Assembly (NCBI RefSeq): GCF_003610555.1
Contig: NZ_RAPQ01000008.1
Coordinates: forward strand, 1,232,490 to 1,296,489
Source of the DNA: Marinifilum flexuosum
GTDB lineage: Bacteria > Bacteroidota > Bacteroidia > Bacteroidales > Marinifilaceae
Direction: 5' to 3'
DNA length: 64,000 bases
The position numbers and the translations under genes were made by a program. The notes beneath the pieces were generated by a model that was not told the origin of the DNA, searched no databases, and worked only from the letters and a program-made list of their open reading frames with translations. Of this stretch, positions 48,133-61,579 are shown in pieces. Position 1 is the stretch's first letter. Each line of letters opens with the position of its first letter.

Positions 48133-48419
48133 ATAATCAAAATTAGGGATTGATGTATAGTTTAGATTAGATCTATATTGAAGGTTAACAGAAGTGATAA
48201 GTTTATGAAAATAAATGCGACTTTATTTGAAGAAAAGTGAATGTTCTAGAAGCTTTTGCGAGGAATTTACATTTGGATTTATATTGTAAAGATTAAGTCA
48301 TCTAATTGTTAAAAAATGCAAATAGAATTGTTAAATAACTATTTCTTTCGTTAATTTATAATGTATTTACATTTATGTTGGATAAGTATATATAATCAAA
48401 TCACCAAAACAGATATCAA
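48133..48419 (+). other. Gene-free upstream region of the M16 peptidase
   Basis: About 290 bp of AT-rich DNA without a coding frame. It contains TACATTTG at 48268-48275, a -7-like sequence, but without a well-placed -33 partner. Confidence 0.4.
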
Positions 48420-51242
48420 ATGATTAAAAATTTTATTGGTAAAGTTAGCCTTTGTGGGACTTTACTATTGGCTGGAACAGGAATGTTAACAGCCCAAAAT
48501 AAAATGGATTCTAAACTTCCTATGGATCCAAATGTAAGAACTGGAAAGCTAAAAAATGGATTAACTTATTACGTGCGACACAATGAGGAACCTAAGGATC
48601 GTGCCAGTTTCTATATTGTTCAGAATGTAGGGGCAATTCTAGAAAATGACAACCAGAATGGCTTGGCTCACTTCTTGGAGCATATGGCTTTCAATGGAAC
48701 CGAACATTTTCCTGGTAAAGGAGTTCTAAATTACCTTGAGAAATATGGTGTTGCATTTGGACGAAACATTAATGCCTATACCAATGTTGATGAAACGGTT
48801 TACAATTTGAGTAATATACCTACCTCAAACGAAAACCTATTGGATTCAGCTTTATTGGTTTTACATGATTGGTCGAATTACCTAAGTCTTGAAGGTAAAG
48901 AAATAGACAACGAACGCGGAGTGATTCACGAAGAGTGGAGAACCAGAAGATCAGGTGGCATGAGAGCTTACTTGGAAAAGAGTAAAGTAATCTACAAAGG
49001 ATCTAAGTATGCTGAACGTGATGTTATTGGGAGCTTGGATGTAATTGACAATTTTGACCATAAAGTTATCCGCGATTTTTATCATGATTGGTACCGCACA
49101 GACCTACAGGCTATTGTAGTTGTAGGTGATATTGATGCAGAAAAGTTTGAAAATAAGATTAAGGAAATGTTCGCTCATATTCCTGCTGTTAAAAACCCTA
49201 AGGAAAGAATTTATTATGATGTTCCAGGTAATAAAGAACCAATTGTTGGCATTATTACCGATCCTGAGGTAAGCAATTACTCGTTTGAGGTTTTTTACAA
49301 GCATAAGGCAACTCCTTTTAACGAAAAGAATATGAAATACTATCGTAATTCTATTATTGAGAGTTTACACTCTAGTATTTTAGGAAATCGTTTAAATGAA
49401 TTGCTTCAGAAAGGTAATGCTCCTTTTATTAATGCATGGGCTGCTTATTACAATAAAGCTCGTAAAATGGATGTTTATCACAACAGTGTAACATTGAAGG
49501 AAGACAATTTGCTTGGAGGAGCTGAAACCTTCTTAAAAGAAATTGAAAGAGCAAACAGACATGGTGTTGTTGCAACAGAATTAGAAAGAGCAAAAACTGA
49601 AATGTTGAGCAGTATTGAAAAGCAATACAAAGATCGTAACAAGCAACATAACGATAGATTGGTAAGAGGTTACCAAAGACACTTTTTGGTAAATGAACCT
49701 GTTCCAGGAATTGAATTTGAATTCGAAGCAATTAAGAAACTATTACCTGGTATTTCAGCTGAAGAGGTAAATGCATTTTCGAAGAAATGGATGACTCAGG
49801 AAAATGTAATCATCACATTTACAGCTCCTGAGAAAGAAAATGTTGAATTACCAACAGAACAGCAACTTTTAGCTTTACTTGAGAAGGTTAGAAATGCAGA
49901 TTTAAAACCATATGTAGACAAGGTAATTACCGAACCTTTAATTTCAGAAATGCCAAAAGCAGGAGAGGTAAAGAAAGAGGCAGAACTTAATGGTTTTGGT
50001 GCTACAGAATGGACTTTAGCTAATGGAGCAAAAGTAGTAGTGAAGAAGACTGATTTCAAAGAAAATGAAATTCGTTTACAAGCATTTAGTAAAGGTGGAA
50101 ATTCATTATACGGTGTAGAAGATTTAGCTTCAGCTGAGATGGCAGGTGGATTTATTGCTAATTTCGGTTTAGGTAAGTTTGATCAGACTAGCTTGCAAAA
50201 ATTATTAACAGGAAAATCAGTTCGCGTTTCACCATACATTAGTGAATTGTCTGAAGGTTTTAGTGGAAATTCGTCTGTTAAGGATTTTGAAACCATGTTG
50301 CAATTGGTACACATGTATTTTGTTGCTCCACGTTTCGATGAAGAAGCATTTACAGCATTAAAAGGTAGATATATGGCTTATGTAGCCAATATGGGTGCTG
50401 ATGTTAACAAGGCTTTCAGAGATTCTGTTTCGGTAACAACAACCGATCACAACCCTAGAACAATCTTGTTCAACACAGATATGATTGCAAGCTTGAATCT
50501 TGAAACAATGAAGCGAGTGTATCAAGAAAGATTTGTGGATGCAAGTGATTTTACTTTCGTATTTGTTGGTAATATCGATGTTGAAAAAGCGAAACCATTG
50601 ATCGAAACATATTTGGGAAGTATCAAGGATATCGATCGTGAGGAAACTTGGAAAGATAATGGTGTAGACTATCCTAAAAAAGATACTTACAACCATTTTG
50701 CAAGAGAAATGGAAACTCCAAAAACAACCATTCATATCGATTTGCATGGTGATATCAAATATTCAAGAGAGAATAAGCTTATGATGAGCTTTGTGTCTAG
50801 TCTGTTGAATAAGAGATATCTTGAAGTGATTCGTGAAAAAGAAGGTGGATCATATGGTGTTGGAGTTAGAGGATATGTATCTAAATTCCCACGTGAAGAG
50901 TACAACTTAGTTATTCGCTTTGATACTGACCCAGCTAAGGCTGACAAGTTGAAAGGTATTGTTTACGATGAAATTCAAGGCTTATTTAAAAACGGAGTAA
51001 AAGAAGTTGATTTGGTTGAAACGAAGAAAAACTTCATTAAAGAATATCAGGAAAATCTTCGTAAGAACGGTTATTGGATTAATGCAATTAATCGTTACTA
51101 TACATATGGTGAAAGTGTTAAATCATTTGAAGATTATGAGAAAATGATTAATTCGATTACCAAAGAAAATGTAGAGAAATTTGCGAAGAAATACTTTGCC
51201 AAAACAGGAAAAGTAGAAGTTGTAATGTCTCCAAAAGAATAA
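48420..51242 (+). CDS. Secreted M16 zinc peptidase (two-domain)
   Basis: 940 residues. Signal peptide 1-25 (GMLTA before QNK). The inverted zinc motif HFLEH is at 84-88 with base Glu87 and the third ligand Glu165 in NERGVIHEE, exactly 76 residues on, as in pitrilysin. Two M16 halves: the N-terminal active one and a C-terminal one (about 520-940) without the zinc motif. Probably degrades peptides in the periplasm. Together with the tricorn-like gene upstream and the S9 and M28 genes it gives the region a strong peptide-degrading character. Confidence 0.94.
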   Translation: MIKNFIGKVSLCGTLLLAGTGMLTAQNKMDSKLPMDPNVRTGKLKNGLTYYVRHNEEPKDRASFYIVQNVGAILENDNQNGLAHFLEHMAFNGTEHFPGKGVLNYLEKYGVAFGRNINAYTNVDETVYNLSNIPTSNENLLDSALLVLHDWSNYLSLEGKEIDNERGVIHEEWRTRRSGGMRAYLEKSKVIYKGSKYAERDVIGSLDVIDNFDHKVIRDFYHDWYRTDLQAIVVVGDIDAEKFENKIKEMFAHIPAVKNPKERIYYDVPGNKEPIVGIITDPEVSNYSFEVFYKHKATPFNEKNMKYYRNSIIESLHSSILGNRLNELLQKGNAPFINAWAAYYNKARKMDVYHNSVTLKEDNLLGGAETFLKEIERANRHGVVATELERAKTEMLSSIEKQYKDRNKQHNDRLVRGYQRHFLVNEPVPGIEFEFEAIKKLLPGISAEEVNAFSKKWMTQENVIITFTAPEKENVELPTEQQLLALLEKVRNADLKPYVDKVITEPLISEMPKAGEVKKEAELNGFGATEWTLANGAKVVVKKTDFKENEIRLQAFSKGGNSLYGVEDLASAEMAGGFIANFGLGKFDQTSLQKLLTGKSVRVSPYISELSEGFSGNSSVKDFETMLQLVHMYFVAPRFDEEAFTALKGRYMAYVANMGADVNKAFRDSVSVTTTDHNPRTILFNTDMIASLNLETMKRVYQERFVDASDFTFVFVGNIDVEKAKPLIETYLGSIKDIDREETWKDNGVDYPKKDTYNHFAREMETPKTTIHIDLHGDIKYSRENKLMMSFVSSLLNKRYLEVIREKEGGSYGVGVRGYVSKFPREEYNLVIRFDTDPAKADKLKGIVYDEIQGLFKNGVKEVDLVETKKNFIKEYQENLRKNGYWINAINRYYTYGESVKSFEDYEKMINSITKENVEKFAKKYFAKTGKVEVVMSPKE

Positions 51243-51263
51243 TAATTCATACCAATAATACCA

Positions 51264-51296
51264 TAAGGAGCATCAGGTTTGATGCTCCTTTTTTTA
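51264..51296 (+). terminator. Terminator with GGAGCATC stem, copy 2
   Basis: AAGGAGCATCA-GGTT-TGATGCTCCTT followed by T's. Nearly the same as copy 1. Confidence 0.85.
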
Positions 51297-51421
51297 TCTG
51301 ATAAAAATCAGTCAAAAACATGTGAAATATAGAATACAACTAAAAAGCAAAAAACAGCTAAGCATAATCACTGTTAGGTCAAGAATTCTTACTATTTTAG
51401 ATCAAATCAAAATCAATAATT

Positions 51422-52006
51422 ATGATACTACAAATTTCTGATTGGTGGAGTACCATGGATATGGTTGAAAAAATATTCTGGGGAATCTCCGTGCCATTCT
51501 CAGTTCTGTTTCTCATTCAAATGGTAATGACTTTTCTTGGAGGAGATGTGGATGATGTTGCTGCTGACGGTGATGCGGATGTTTCTGGAGATACAGGAAT
51601 CGATTTTCAATTCCTTACCCTGAAAAATCTGATTGCATTCTTTACCATTTTTGGATGGACAGGAATCATTTGTGTTCACATTGGATTTGGACCGTTCATA
51701 TCTACTTTTATTGCTACAATTGCAGGTTTAATCATGATGGTAATAATGGCTTCCATCCTGTATTTTATGGGCAAACTGACCGAAGAAGGTACTTTAAATC
51801 TGAATAATGCAATTGGAAAAATTGGTAATGTATACCTAACAATTCCAGCTAGCAGAAAAGGCATGGGGAAAGTTCAAATTCAAGTTCAGGGATTACAAAC
51901 CCTTGATGCCATTACCGATGCTGAAAAAGACATTAAAACTGGCGCTGTCGTTGAAGTGATCGAGATTCTTAACGATCAAATTCTTGTTGTATACCCAATA
52001 GGTTAA
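51422..52006 (+). CDS. NfeD-like membrane protein paired with flotillin
   Basis: 194 residues. Membrane helices at about 18-39, 68-88 and 90-114, separated by an acidic loop (GGDVDDVAADGDADVSGD). A C-terminal OB-fold-like domain follows (about 125-194, NAIGKIGNVYLTIPASRKGMGKVQIQ; GAVVEVIEILNDQILVV). NfeD-type proteins are regularly encoded beside flotillins and act with them in membrane domains. The flotillin gene starts 41 bases later. Confidence 0.8.
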   Translation: MILQISDWWSTMDMVEKIFWGISVPFSVLFLIQMVMTFLGGDVDDVAADGDADVSGDTGIDFQFLTLKNLIAFFTIFGWTGIICVHIGFGPFISTFIATIAGLIMMVIMASILYFMGKLTEEGTLNLNNAIGKIGNVYLTIPASRKGMGKVQIQVQGLQTLDAITDAEKDIKTGAVVEVIEILNDQILVVYPIG

Positions 52007-52047
52007 TCAATTAATAATCATTAAAACCATTTAAATAACAAAACATT

Positions 52048-53469
52048 ATGGGAGAATATATTGTTCTTTTAATTACTGCTGCAGTAATATTCGTTTTCGT
52101 ACTTATTGTATCCTTCTTTAAAAGGTACAAGCGTTGTCCATCCGACCGAGTTTTGGTTGTGTATGGTAAGGTAGGAAAAGGTAGTGGAGCCGAATCGCGC
52201 TCAGCCAAGTGTATTCATGGTGGTGCCGCATTTGTTTGGCCTATCATTCAAGATTATGCATTTCTTGATCTTACACCAATTTCAATTGAAATTAACTTAA
52301 CCAATGCTTTAAGTAAGCAGAACATTCGTGTTGACGTGCCTTCTCGATTTACAGTTGGGGTTTCAACCGAAGCAGGTGTGATGACCAATGCTGCTGAGCG
52401 TCTTCTGGGATTATCGCAGGTAGATGTTAGCAATTTGGCAAAGGATATCATCTTTGGTCAGTTGCGTTTGGTAGTTGCTACCATGGATATTGAGGAGATC
52501 AATAGCAACCGTGATAAGTTCCTTGCTGCTGTATCATCAAACGTTGAGGCGGAATTGAAAAAAATTGGTTTGAAACTGATCAACGTGAACGTTACGGATA
52601 TCAACGATGAATCGGGTTATATCGATGCATTGGGTAAGGAAGCAGCTGCGAAAGCGATAAATGATGCGAAGAAGAGTGTAGCTGAGAAGAATCGTGATGG
52701 TTCTATTGGTGAGGCCAACGCAATGCAGGAACAACGTGTTCAGGTTGCTGCGGCAGATGCAACAGCTGTTGAAGGGGAGAATACGGCGAAAATTACTGTT
52801 GCCAATTCGGATGCGGATAGACGTGAAAAAGAAGCGGAAGCAGAACGTTTGGCTACGGCTGCAGAGAAAGTTGCTACAGCACGTGCATTAGAGGAAGCAT
52901 ATTCAGCAGAGCAGAAAGCAGAAGCTGCCCGTGCGGTTCGTGATAAAGCATCGCAGACTGCAGATATTGTTGTACCTGCACAAATTGACAAGGAAAAGAT
53001 TGAGATTGCTGCAGAAGCGATTGCAGAGCAAACCCGTCGTCATGCGAAAGGGGAAGCAGATGCGATTTACATGAAGATGGAAGCGGAAGCGAAAGGGATC
53101 TACGAGATATTAAGTAAGCAAGCTGATGGTTTCGATAAGATTGTAAATGCTGCTGGTAGCGACGCTAAGGATGCTGTAATGTTAATGATTGCAGATAAGT
53201 TGCCAGAATTGGTATCTACGCAAGTTGAAGCTATTAAGAATATCAAGATTGATAAAGTTACCGTTTGGGAAAATGGAAATGGCAAGGATGGCAAAACATC
53301 TACTGCTAACTTTATGCAAGGTATGATGGGATCTATTCCTCCAATGGAAGAGTTATTCAAAATGGCTGGAATGGAGTTACCAACTTATCTAGGCAAAAAA
53401 GTAGAGGAAAATAATGAGACTGTAGACTTCGAAGATGTTTCTGAACAAGAAAACAAAGAAGAGGAATAG
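52048..53469 (+). CDS. Flotillin-like SPFH protein
   Basis: 473 residues. A short N-terminal membrane anchor (about 5-24), an SPFH/band-7 domain (about 30-200, with VDVPSRFTVGVSTEAG and VNVTDINDESGYIDALG), then a long Ala/Glu-rich coiled-coil region (about 205-345) with EAEAERLATAAE- and AEAKGIYEI-type repeats, and a flexible acidic tail. It assembles large oligomers that organise membrane microdomains (YuaG/FloT/YqiK group). Operon with the NfeD-like gene, ended by the third GGAGCATC terminator. Confidence 0.92.
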   Translation: MGEYIVLLITAAVIFVFVLIVSFFKRYKRCPSDRVLVVYGKVGKGSGAESRSAKCIHGGAAFVWPIIQDYAFLDLTPISIEINLTNALSKQNIRVDVPSRFTVGVSTEAGVMTNAAERLLGLSQVDVSNLAKDIIFGQLRLVVATMDIEEINSNRDKFLAAVSSNVEAELKKIGLKLINVNVTDINDESGYIDALGKEAAAKAINDAKKSVAEKNRDGSIGEANAMQEQRVQVAAADATAVEGENTAKITVANSDADRREKEAEAERLATAAEKVATARALEEAYSAEQKAEAARAVRDKASQTADIVVPAQIDKEKIEIAAEAIAEQTRRHAKGEADAIYMKMEAEAKGIYEILSKQADGFDKIVNAAGSDAKDAVMLMIADKLPELVSTQVEAIKNIKIDKVTVWENGNGKDGKTSTANFMQGMMGSIPPMEELFKMAGMELPTYLGKKVEENNETVDFEDVSEQENKEEE

Positions 53470-53491
53470 CAGTTGATCGGATAGAAGTGAA

Positions 53492-53519
53492 AAGGAGCAT
53501 CGTTTGGTGCTCCTTTTTT
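53492..53519 (+). terminator. Terminator with GGAGCATC-like stem, copy 3
   Basis: AAAGGAGCATC-GTTT-GGTGCTCCTTT followed by T's; one G-T pair differs from copies 1 and 2. Confidence 0.85.
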
Positions 53520-53528
53520 ATGCTTTAA

Positions 53529-53618
53529 CATCCCCCTGTATCCCCCTTGAAAGGGGGAATATAACTGTCAAGTTTTGCAGTTATCAATTCCCCTCATGAG
53601 AGGGGATAAAGGGGAGTG
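53529..53618. repeat. Family C REP doublet, copy 1
   Basis: 90 bp. CATCCCCCTGTATCCCCCTT..GGGGGA at the left is mirrored by TCCCC..GAGAGGGGATAAAGGGGAGTG at the right; a small CTG..TTTTGCAG palindrome sits between. It ends on the base before the stop codon of the DUF559 gene. Confidence 0.85.
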
Positions 53619-54011
53619 TTATTGATTTTGTTCGATCCAATTTATAATCTCATCAATAACACTTGCCATATTCTGTTTTACTTGCAAATCATCAAAACGA
53701 AGAAATATAACACCTTCAACTTCTAGGCGAACTTGTCGACTTTCATCATTTAACCCAACTTCAATAAAATCATGTGTACTGCCATCAATTTCTATTACAA
53801 GCTGTAATTCATGGCAGTAAAAGTCTACAATATAATCCAATATTGGAACTTGCCTGTGAAATTGAAATCCTAGAATTTGCTTATTTTTTAATTCACTCCA
53901 CAGAAGGATTTCTGCGATAGTACTGTTTTTTCTCAATTTTCTGGCTAACTGCTTAAGATCTTTTCGATATGGAATGATTTTGTTTCTACTCATTTTTTGT
54001 TGTATTGACAT
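53619..54011 (-). CDS. DUF559 endonuclease-domain protein
   Basis: 130 residues. Vsr-like/restriction-endonuclease-like fold: a basic N-terminus (NKIIPYRKDLKQLARKLRKNST), then LWSELKNKQILGFQFHRQ, then the probable active site VDFYC..LVIEIDGSTHD with Asp, Glu-x-Asp spacing. The family is believed to cut or nick DNA, and its role in the cell is not known. The gene lies between family C copies 1 and 2 and abuts copy 1 without a spare base. The flanks of copies 1 and 3 are also duplicated (53508-53618 and 54184-54294), which points to insertion as a cassette. I infer a link between the nuclease and movement of the repeat; this is unproven. Confidence 0.8.
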   Translation of the reverse strand: MSIQQKMSRNKIIPYRKDLKQLARKLRKNSTIAEILLWSELKNKQILGFQFHRQVPILDYIVDFYCHELQLVIEIDGSTHDFIEVGLNDESRQVRLEVEGVIFLRFDDLQVKQNMASVIDEIINWIEQNQ

Positions 54012-54083
54012 TTCCTTGTATTCCCCCTCTGAGAGGTGGTAAAGACAAAGGTTATTTTTATCTGCTCATTTAAACAGTATTGA

Positions 54084-54174
54084 CATCCCCCTTAATCCCC
54101 CTTGAAAGGGGGACTTGGAACTGCCAATTTTTGCAGTTTCAATTCTCCTTTTGAAAGGGTGTAAAGAGGGGAGT
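54084..54174. repeat. Family C REP doublet, copy 2
   Basis: Same layout as copy 1 with more differences (right arm CTCCTTTTGAAAGGGTGTAAAG). Lies upstream of the DUF559 gene. Confidence 0.75.
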
Positions 54175-54205
54175 CTTTTGTTTCCGCTCCTTTTTTATGC
54201 TTTAA

Positions 54206-54294
54206 CATCCCCCTGTATCCCCCTTGAAAGGGGGACTAGAACTGCCAAGCTTTGCAGCTCCAATTCCCCTCTTGAGAGGGGACAAAGGGGAGTG
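54206..54294. repeat. Family C REP doublet, copy 3
   Basis: Nearly identical to copy 1. The 22 bases before it, CTCCTTTTTTATGCTTTAA included, also match the sequence before copy 1, which belongs to the flotillin terminator tail; thus an about 110-bp segment is duplicated on each side of the DUF559 cassette. Confidence 0.85.
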
Positions 54295-54343
54295 TTTTTA
54301 TTAATGAGAGTTACTAGTATCATTCTCATGTTTTTTGGGTTTA

Positions 54344-54596
54344 CCCCCTTCGGGGGATGGTTTTATATTAGTGCTTTCCCACCCATTTTATGGGTGGTTA
54401 TTCATGGTTTAGTCACTTCGTGACAATAAGACGAAAATTAATGATAGAGTTATATCATAATCGTATACCCTGAAAGGGTTTAACCATAAATAACTGTCCG
54501 TGCAACGGACGGATTAAGAGTAAGTTTATCTAATTCTCCGAAGGAGGTAAACTCATTAGTATAATCAGAACATCCCAACCTCTCGATTGGGATGTT
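54344..54596. repeat. Run of seven short perfect hairpins
   Basis: Stems at 54344-54356 (CCCCC/GGGGG), 54379-54397 (CCACCCA/TGGGTGG), 54412-54424 (GTCAC/GTGAC), 54467-54479 (ACCC/GGGT), 54494-54512 (GTCCG/CGGAC), 54536-54546 (CTCC/GGAG) and 54569-54596 (AACATCCCAA/TTGGGATGTT). Most have loops with TTCG, GAA or GAAA character, known to be very stable in RNA. There is no coding frame. Confidence 0.7.
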
Positions 54597-54635
54597 CATA
54601 TCGGTATTATTTAGTTGTATGTAGTAATTATTGAA

Positions 54636-54783
54636 TTCTCCGCTTGAATGAGACCTTTCTCCGGTTTTTTAAGCCTTTCTCCAGCCAATTGAGTGAATTC
54701 TCCAGCAGATTGAGGTGTTCTCCAGCTATTTCACCCAATTCTCCAGCTTTCAGACCCGTTCTCCAGATAAAAATCCGTTCTCC
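54636..54783. repeat. Phased array of eight TTCTCC motifs
   Basis: TTCTCC begins at 54636, 54657, 54677, 54698, 54718, 54739, 54759 and 54778, so the spacing is 21, 20, 21, 20, 21, 20 and 19 bases. Five copies continue as TTCTCCAG. The 13-15 bases between are all different. On the minus strand each unit reads (GCT)GGAGAA. The array starts 18 bases after the stop of the 245-residue gene and would be in its 3' untranslated region. Confidence 0.85.
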
Positions 54784-54800
54784 ATGTGGGTTTTAGCGAT

Positions 54801-55538
54801 TTATACTTCGGGAGTTGCCTCTTGTTTTTCGCGTTTTTTCCTGTGGTATTCACTGGTATATAATTTCATTTTGGCTTCATCTTCCCAGAAAGTATACTTT
54901 CCAAAATCACGAATTTCGTCCACAATATTCTTCAAATAGGTATAGGCTCTATCTCTCATCTCTTTTTCCTCCTTATCACTATTTTTTCGGATACCATTAA
55001 CTTTTCCCAATAGCGTTCTAAGACTATGTGAGTATTCATCGGCCTTATCCAGTTTGGTTAAGTCGAATTTCACAAGGTTTAGAGGTTCAGGATTGGCTTT
55101 TCCTATTACCGCATAATCGCTCAAGTCTTGCACCATATCAGCATGTCCGCTGCCATCGGCAATTCGATTAACCTGAGTAAGGATTTTTGCATCTTTGCGA
55201 TAGGCAAATTTGAACACATGTTGCAATTCTCGTTGTAGATTGTAACCATCTTGCGAGGCAATAGCCCATTCTTCCAGAGTGATACTTTTTCCATTAAAAA
55301 CTTGCATCCATTCCGACTGCTTATCTTGCAAAAAGGCAATGGCAGGCGGAAGTTCATCAATTAAGCTTGCATCTAAACCATTTGCCACCAATTTACCTTT
55401 ATCCTTCGTGGCATAATTGAATAGGTTTTCAACTTCAATAACATAAGAGTCTACTGGCATAGGAGGGTGAGTGATTTGATCCTCTAATAATTCAGCTACT
55501 TTTTCTTCAATGGTTTTAGGGGTTGTTGTTTCAGTCAT
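54801..55538 (-). CDS. Uncharacterised helical protein linked to a TTCTCC array
   Basis: 245 residues; no signal peptide or membrane helix. Predicted all-helical: an N-terminal part with PVDSYVIEVENLFNYATKDKGKLVANGLDASLIDELP, a middle amphipathic region (about 85-180), and a very basic C-terminus (FWEDEAKMKLYTSEYHRKKREKQ) that could bind nucleic acid. I cannot name a family; proteins with this layout (LPVD-type start, YxRKxR-type end) occur in other Bacteroidota as hypothetical proteins. It is monocistronic. Its most striking feature is the phased motif array directly after its stop codon. A function cannot be assigned. Confidence 0.75.
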   Translation of the reverse strand: MTETTTPKTIEEKVAELLEDQITHPPMPVDSYVIEVENLFNYATKDKGKLVANGLDASLIDELPPAIAFLQDKQSEWMQVFNGKSITLEEWAIASQDGYNLQRELQHVFKFAYRKDAKILTQVNRIADGSGHADMVQDLSDYAVIGKANPEPLNLVKFDLTKLDKADEYSHSLRTLLGKVNGIRKNSDKEEKEMRDRAYTYLKNIVDEIRDFGKYTFWEDEAKMKLYTSEYHRKKREKQEATPEV

Positions 55539-55863
55539 GGTATTTTTTGATTTGGTTAGAAATAATAAAATAGTTTTGATTGTTATTAATGATAATCAAG
55601 TTGAGAAATGTATGTTAAGCGACAAAATATTTTTAGTTAATTTGTTGAAGTTGTTTTAATATGATAGTGATCTGTGGCTGTGATTTAAAGATCAGAAAAT
55701 AAGCTCTAAGAGGCTGTATTGGCTTATATTTTAGTGTTAGGTAGCTATGTGTTAATATAGGTTTGGCTTGTGTATTAGTGTTTATTGTTTTGTAGTTTTA
55801 GGTTGAATATAAAATATGTGTCAATGAATAATATTAAAGCGGTTTAAGTGGAAATGCGACATA
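55539..55863. other. Gene-free AT-rich stretch upstream of the 245-residue gene
   Basis: No coding frame. On the minus strand TACATTTC near 55605 resembles a -7 element for the 245-residue gene but lacks a well-placed -33. Nothing else visible. Confidence 0.35.
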
Positions 55864-55865
55864 CA

Positions 55866-55903
55866 AAAACACCTCAACCTCCCATAGGGAAGTCAAGGTG
55901 TTC
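55866..55903 (-). terminator. Terminator of the minus-strand glycosidase unit
   Basis: Read on the minus strand: AACACCTTGACTTCCC..GGGAGGTTGAGGTGTT followed by TTTTG. It would end transcripts coming from the gene at 56116-58149. Confidence 0.65.
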
Positions 55904-56067
55904 AACTATTAACTAATGAAAAACTAGATGTGCTCAATAAAATTGAGCGGTGTTTGTTGTTGTTGTGTTTTACCCAGAAAATTCAAAAGAATTTTCTCTT
56001 CCGCAGGCAGCGATTAAATTTCGCAACCAATTTTGCTTCACAAAATTCGGCTCAGCTATATCGGGGT

Positions 56068-56115
56068 AACCTGCATTTTGTATTCATCGCGACAAATTTT
56101 GATGAATAATGCAGG

Positions 56116-56116
<1 letters not shown>
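56068..56116. repeat. Inverted repeat fused to a stop codon
   Basis: AACCTGCAT..TATTCATC and GATGAATAATGCAGGTT are reverse complements with one 4-5 base bulge, around a 12-base loop. The right arm runs into the TAA of the minus-strand gene. Could protect the mRNA 3' end or be a small inserted palindrome. Confidence 0.6.
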
Positions 56117-58161
<2,045 letters not shown>

Positions 58162-58194
58162 TTATCTCTTTTCGGTGATTAAGTTTTTTATTAA

Positions 58195-58284
58195 CATCCC
58201 CCTGTATCCCCCTTGAAAGGGGGACTTGTGACTACTAAATATTGTTGTCCAAATTCCCCTCTCAAGAGGGGATAAAGGGGAGTG
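58195..58284. repeat. Family C REP doublet, copy 4
   Basis: CATCCCCCTGTATCCCCCTT..AGGGGGAC and CCCCTCTCAAGAGGGGATAAAGGGGAGTG as in copies 1 and 3; the centre is CTACTAAATATTGTTG. Ends 4 bases before the stop codon of the GH2 gene. Confidence 0.85.
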
Positions 58285-58288
58285 TAAT

Positions 58289-61480
<3,192 letters not shown>

Positions 61481-61512
61481 TTAGTTTAAATGTTCTTGTT
61501 TGTGTTTTGGTT

Positions 61513-61564
61513 GAAAAGAGAGTCCGGCAAACAATCACCACAACCCTGCCGGATTTCTCTTTTC
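61513..61564. terminator. Long-loop inverted repeat, probable terminator of the C69 gene
   Basis: AAAAGAGAGTCCGGCA and TGCCGGATTTCTCTTTT pair with a 19-base loop; on the minus strand the stem ends in CTCTTTT after the C69 stop. Symmetrical, so it might work in both directions. Confidence 0.55.
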
Positions 61565-61579
61565 TTCCTGTTTGGATCT

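Noticed and set aside
54115-54423. Open frame of 102 codons on the plus strand
   Set aside because: It runs through REP doublet copies 2 and 3 and two hairpins; its residues (LERGTRTAKL, LERGQRGVF) are translated repeats, not a protein.
54636-54783. CRISPR array
   Set aside because: Units of 6-9 bases with 13-15 base spacers are far too short, and no cas gene is near.
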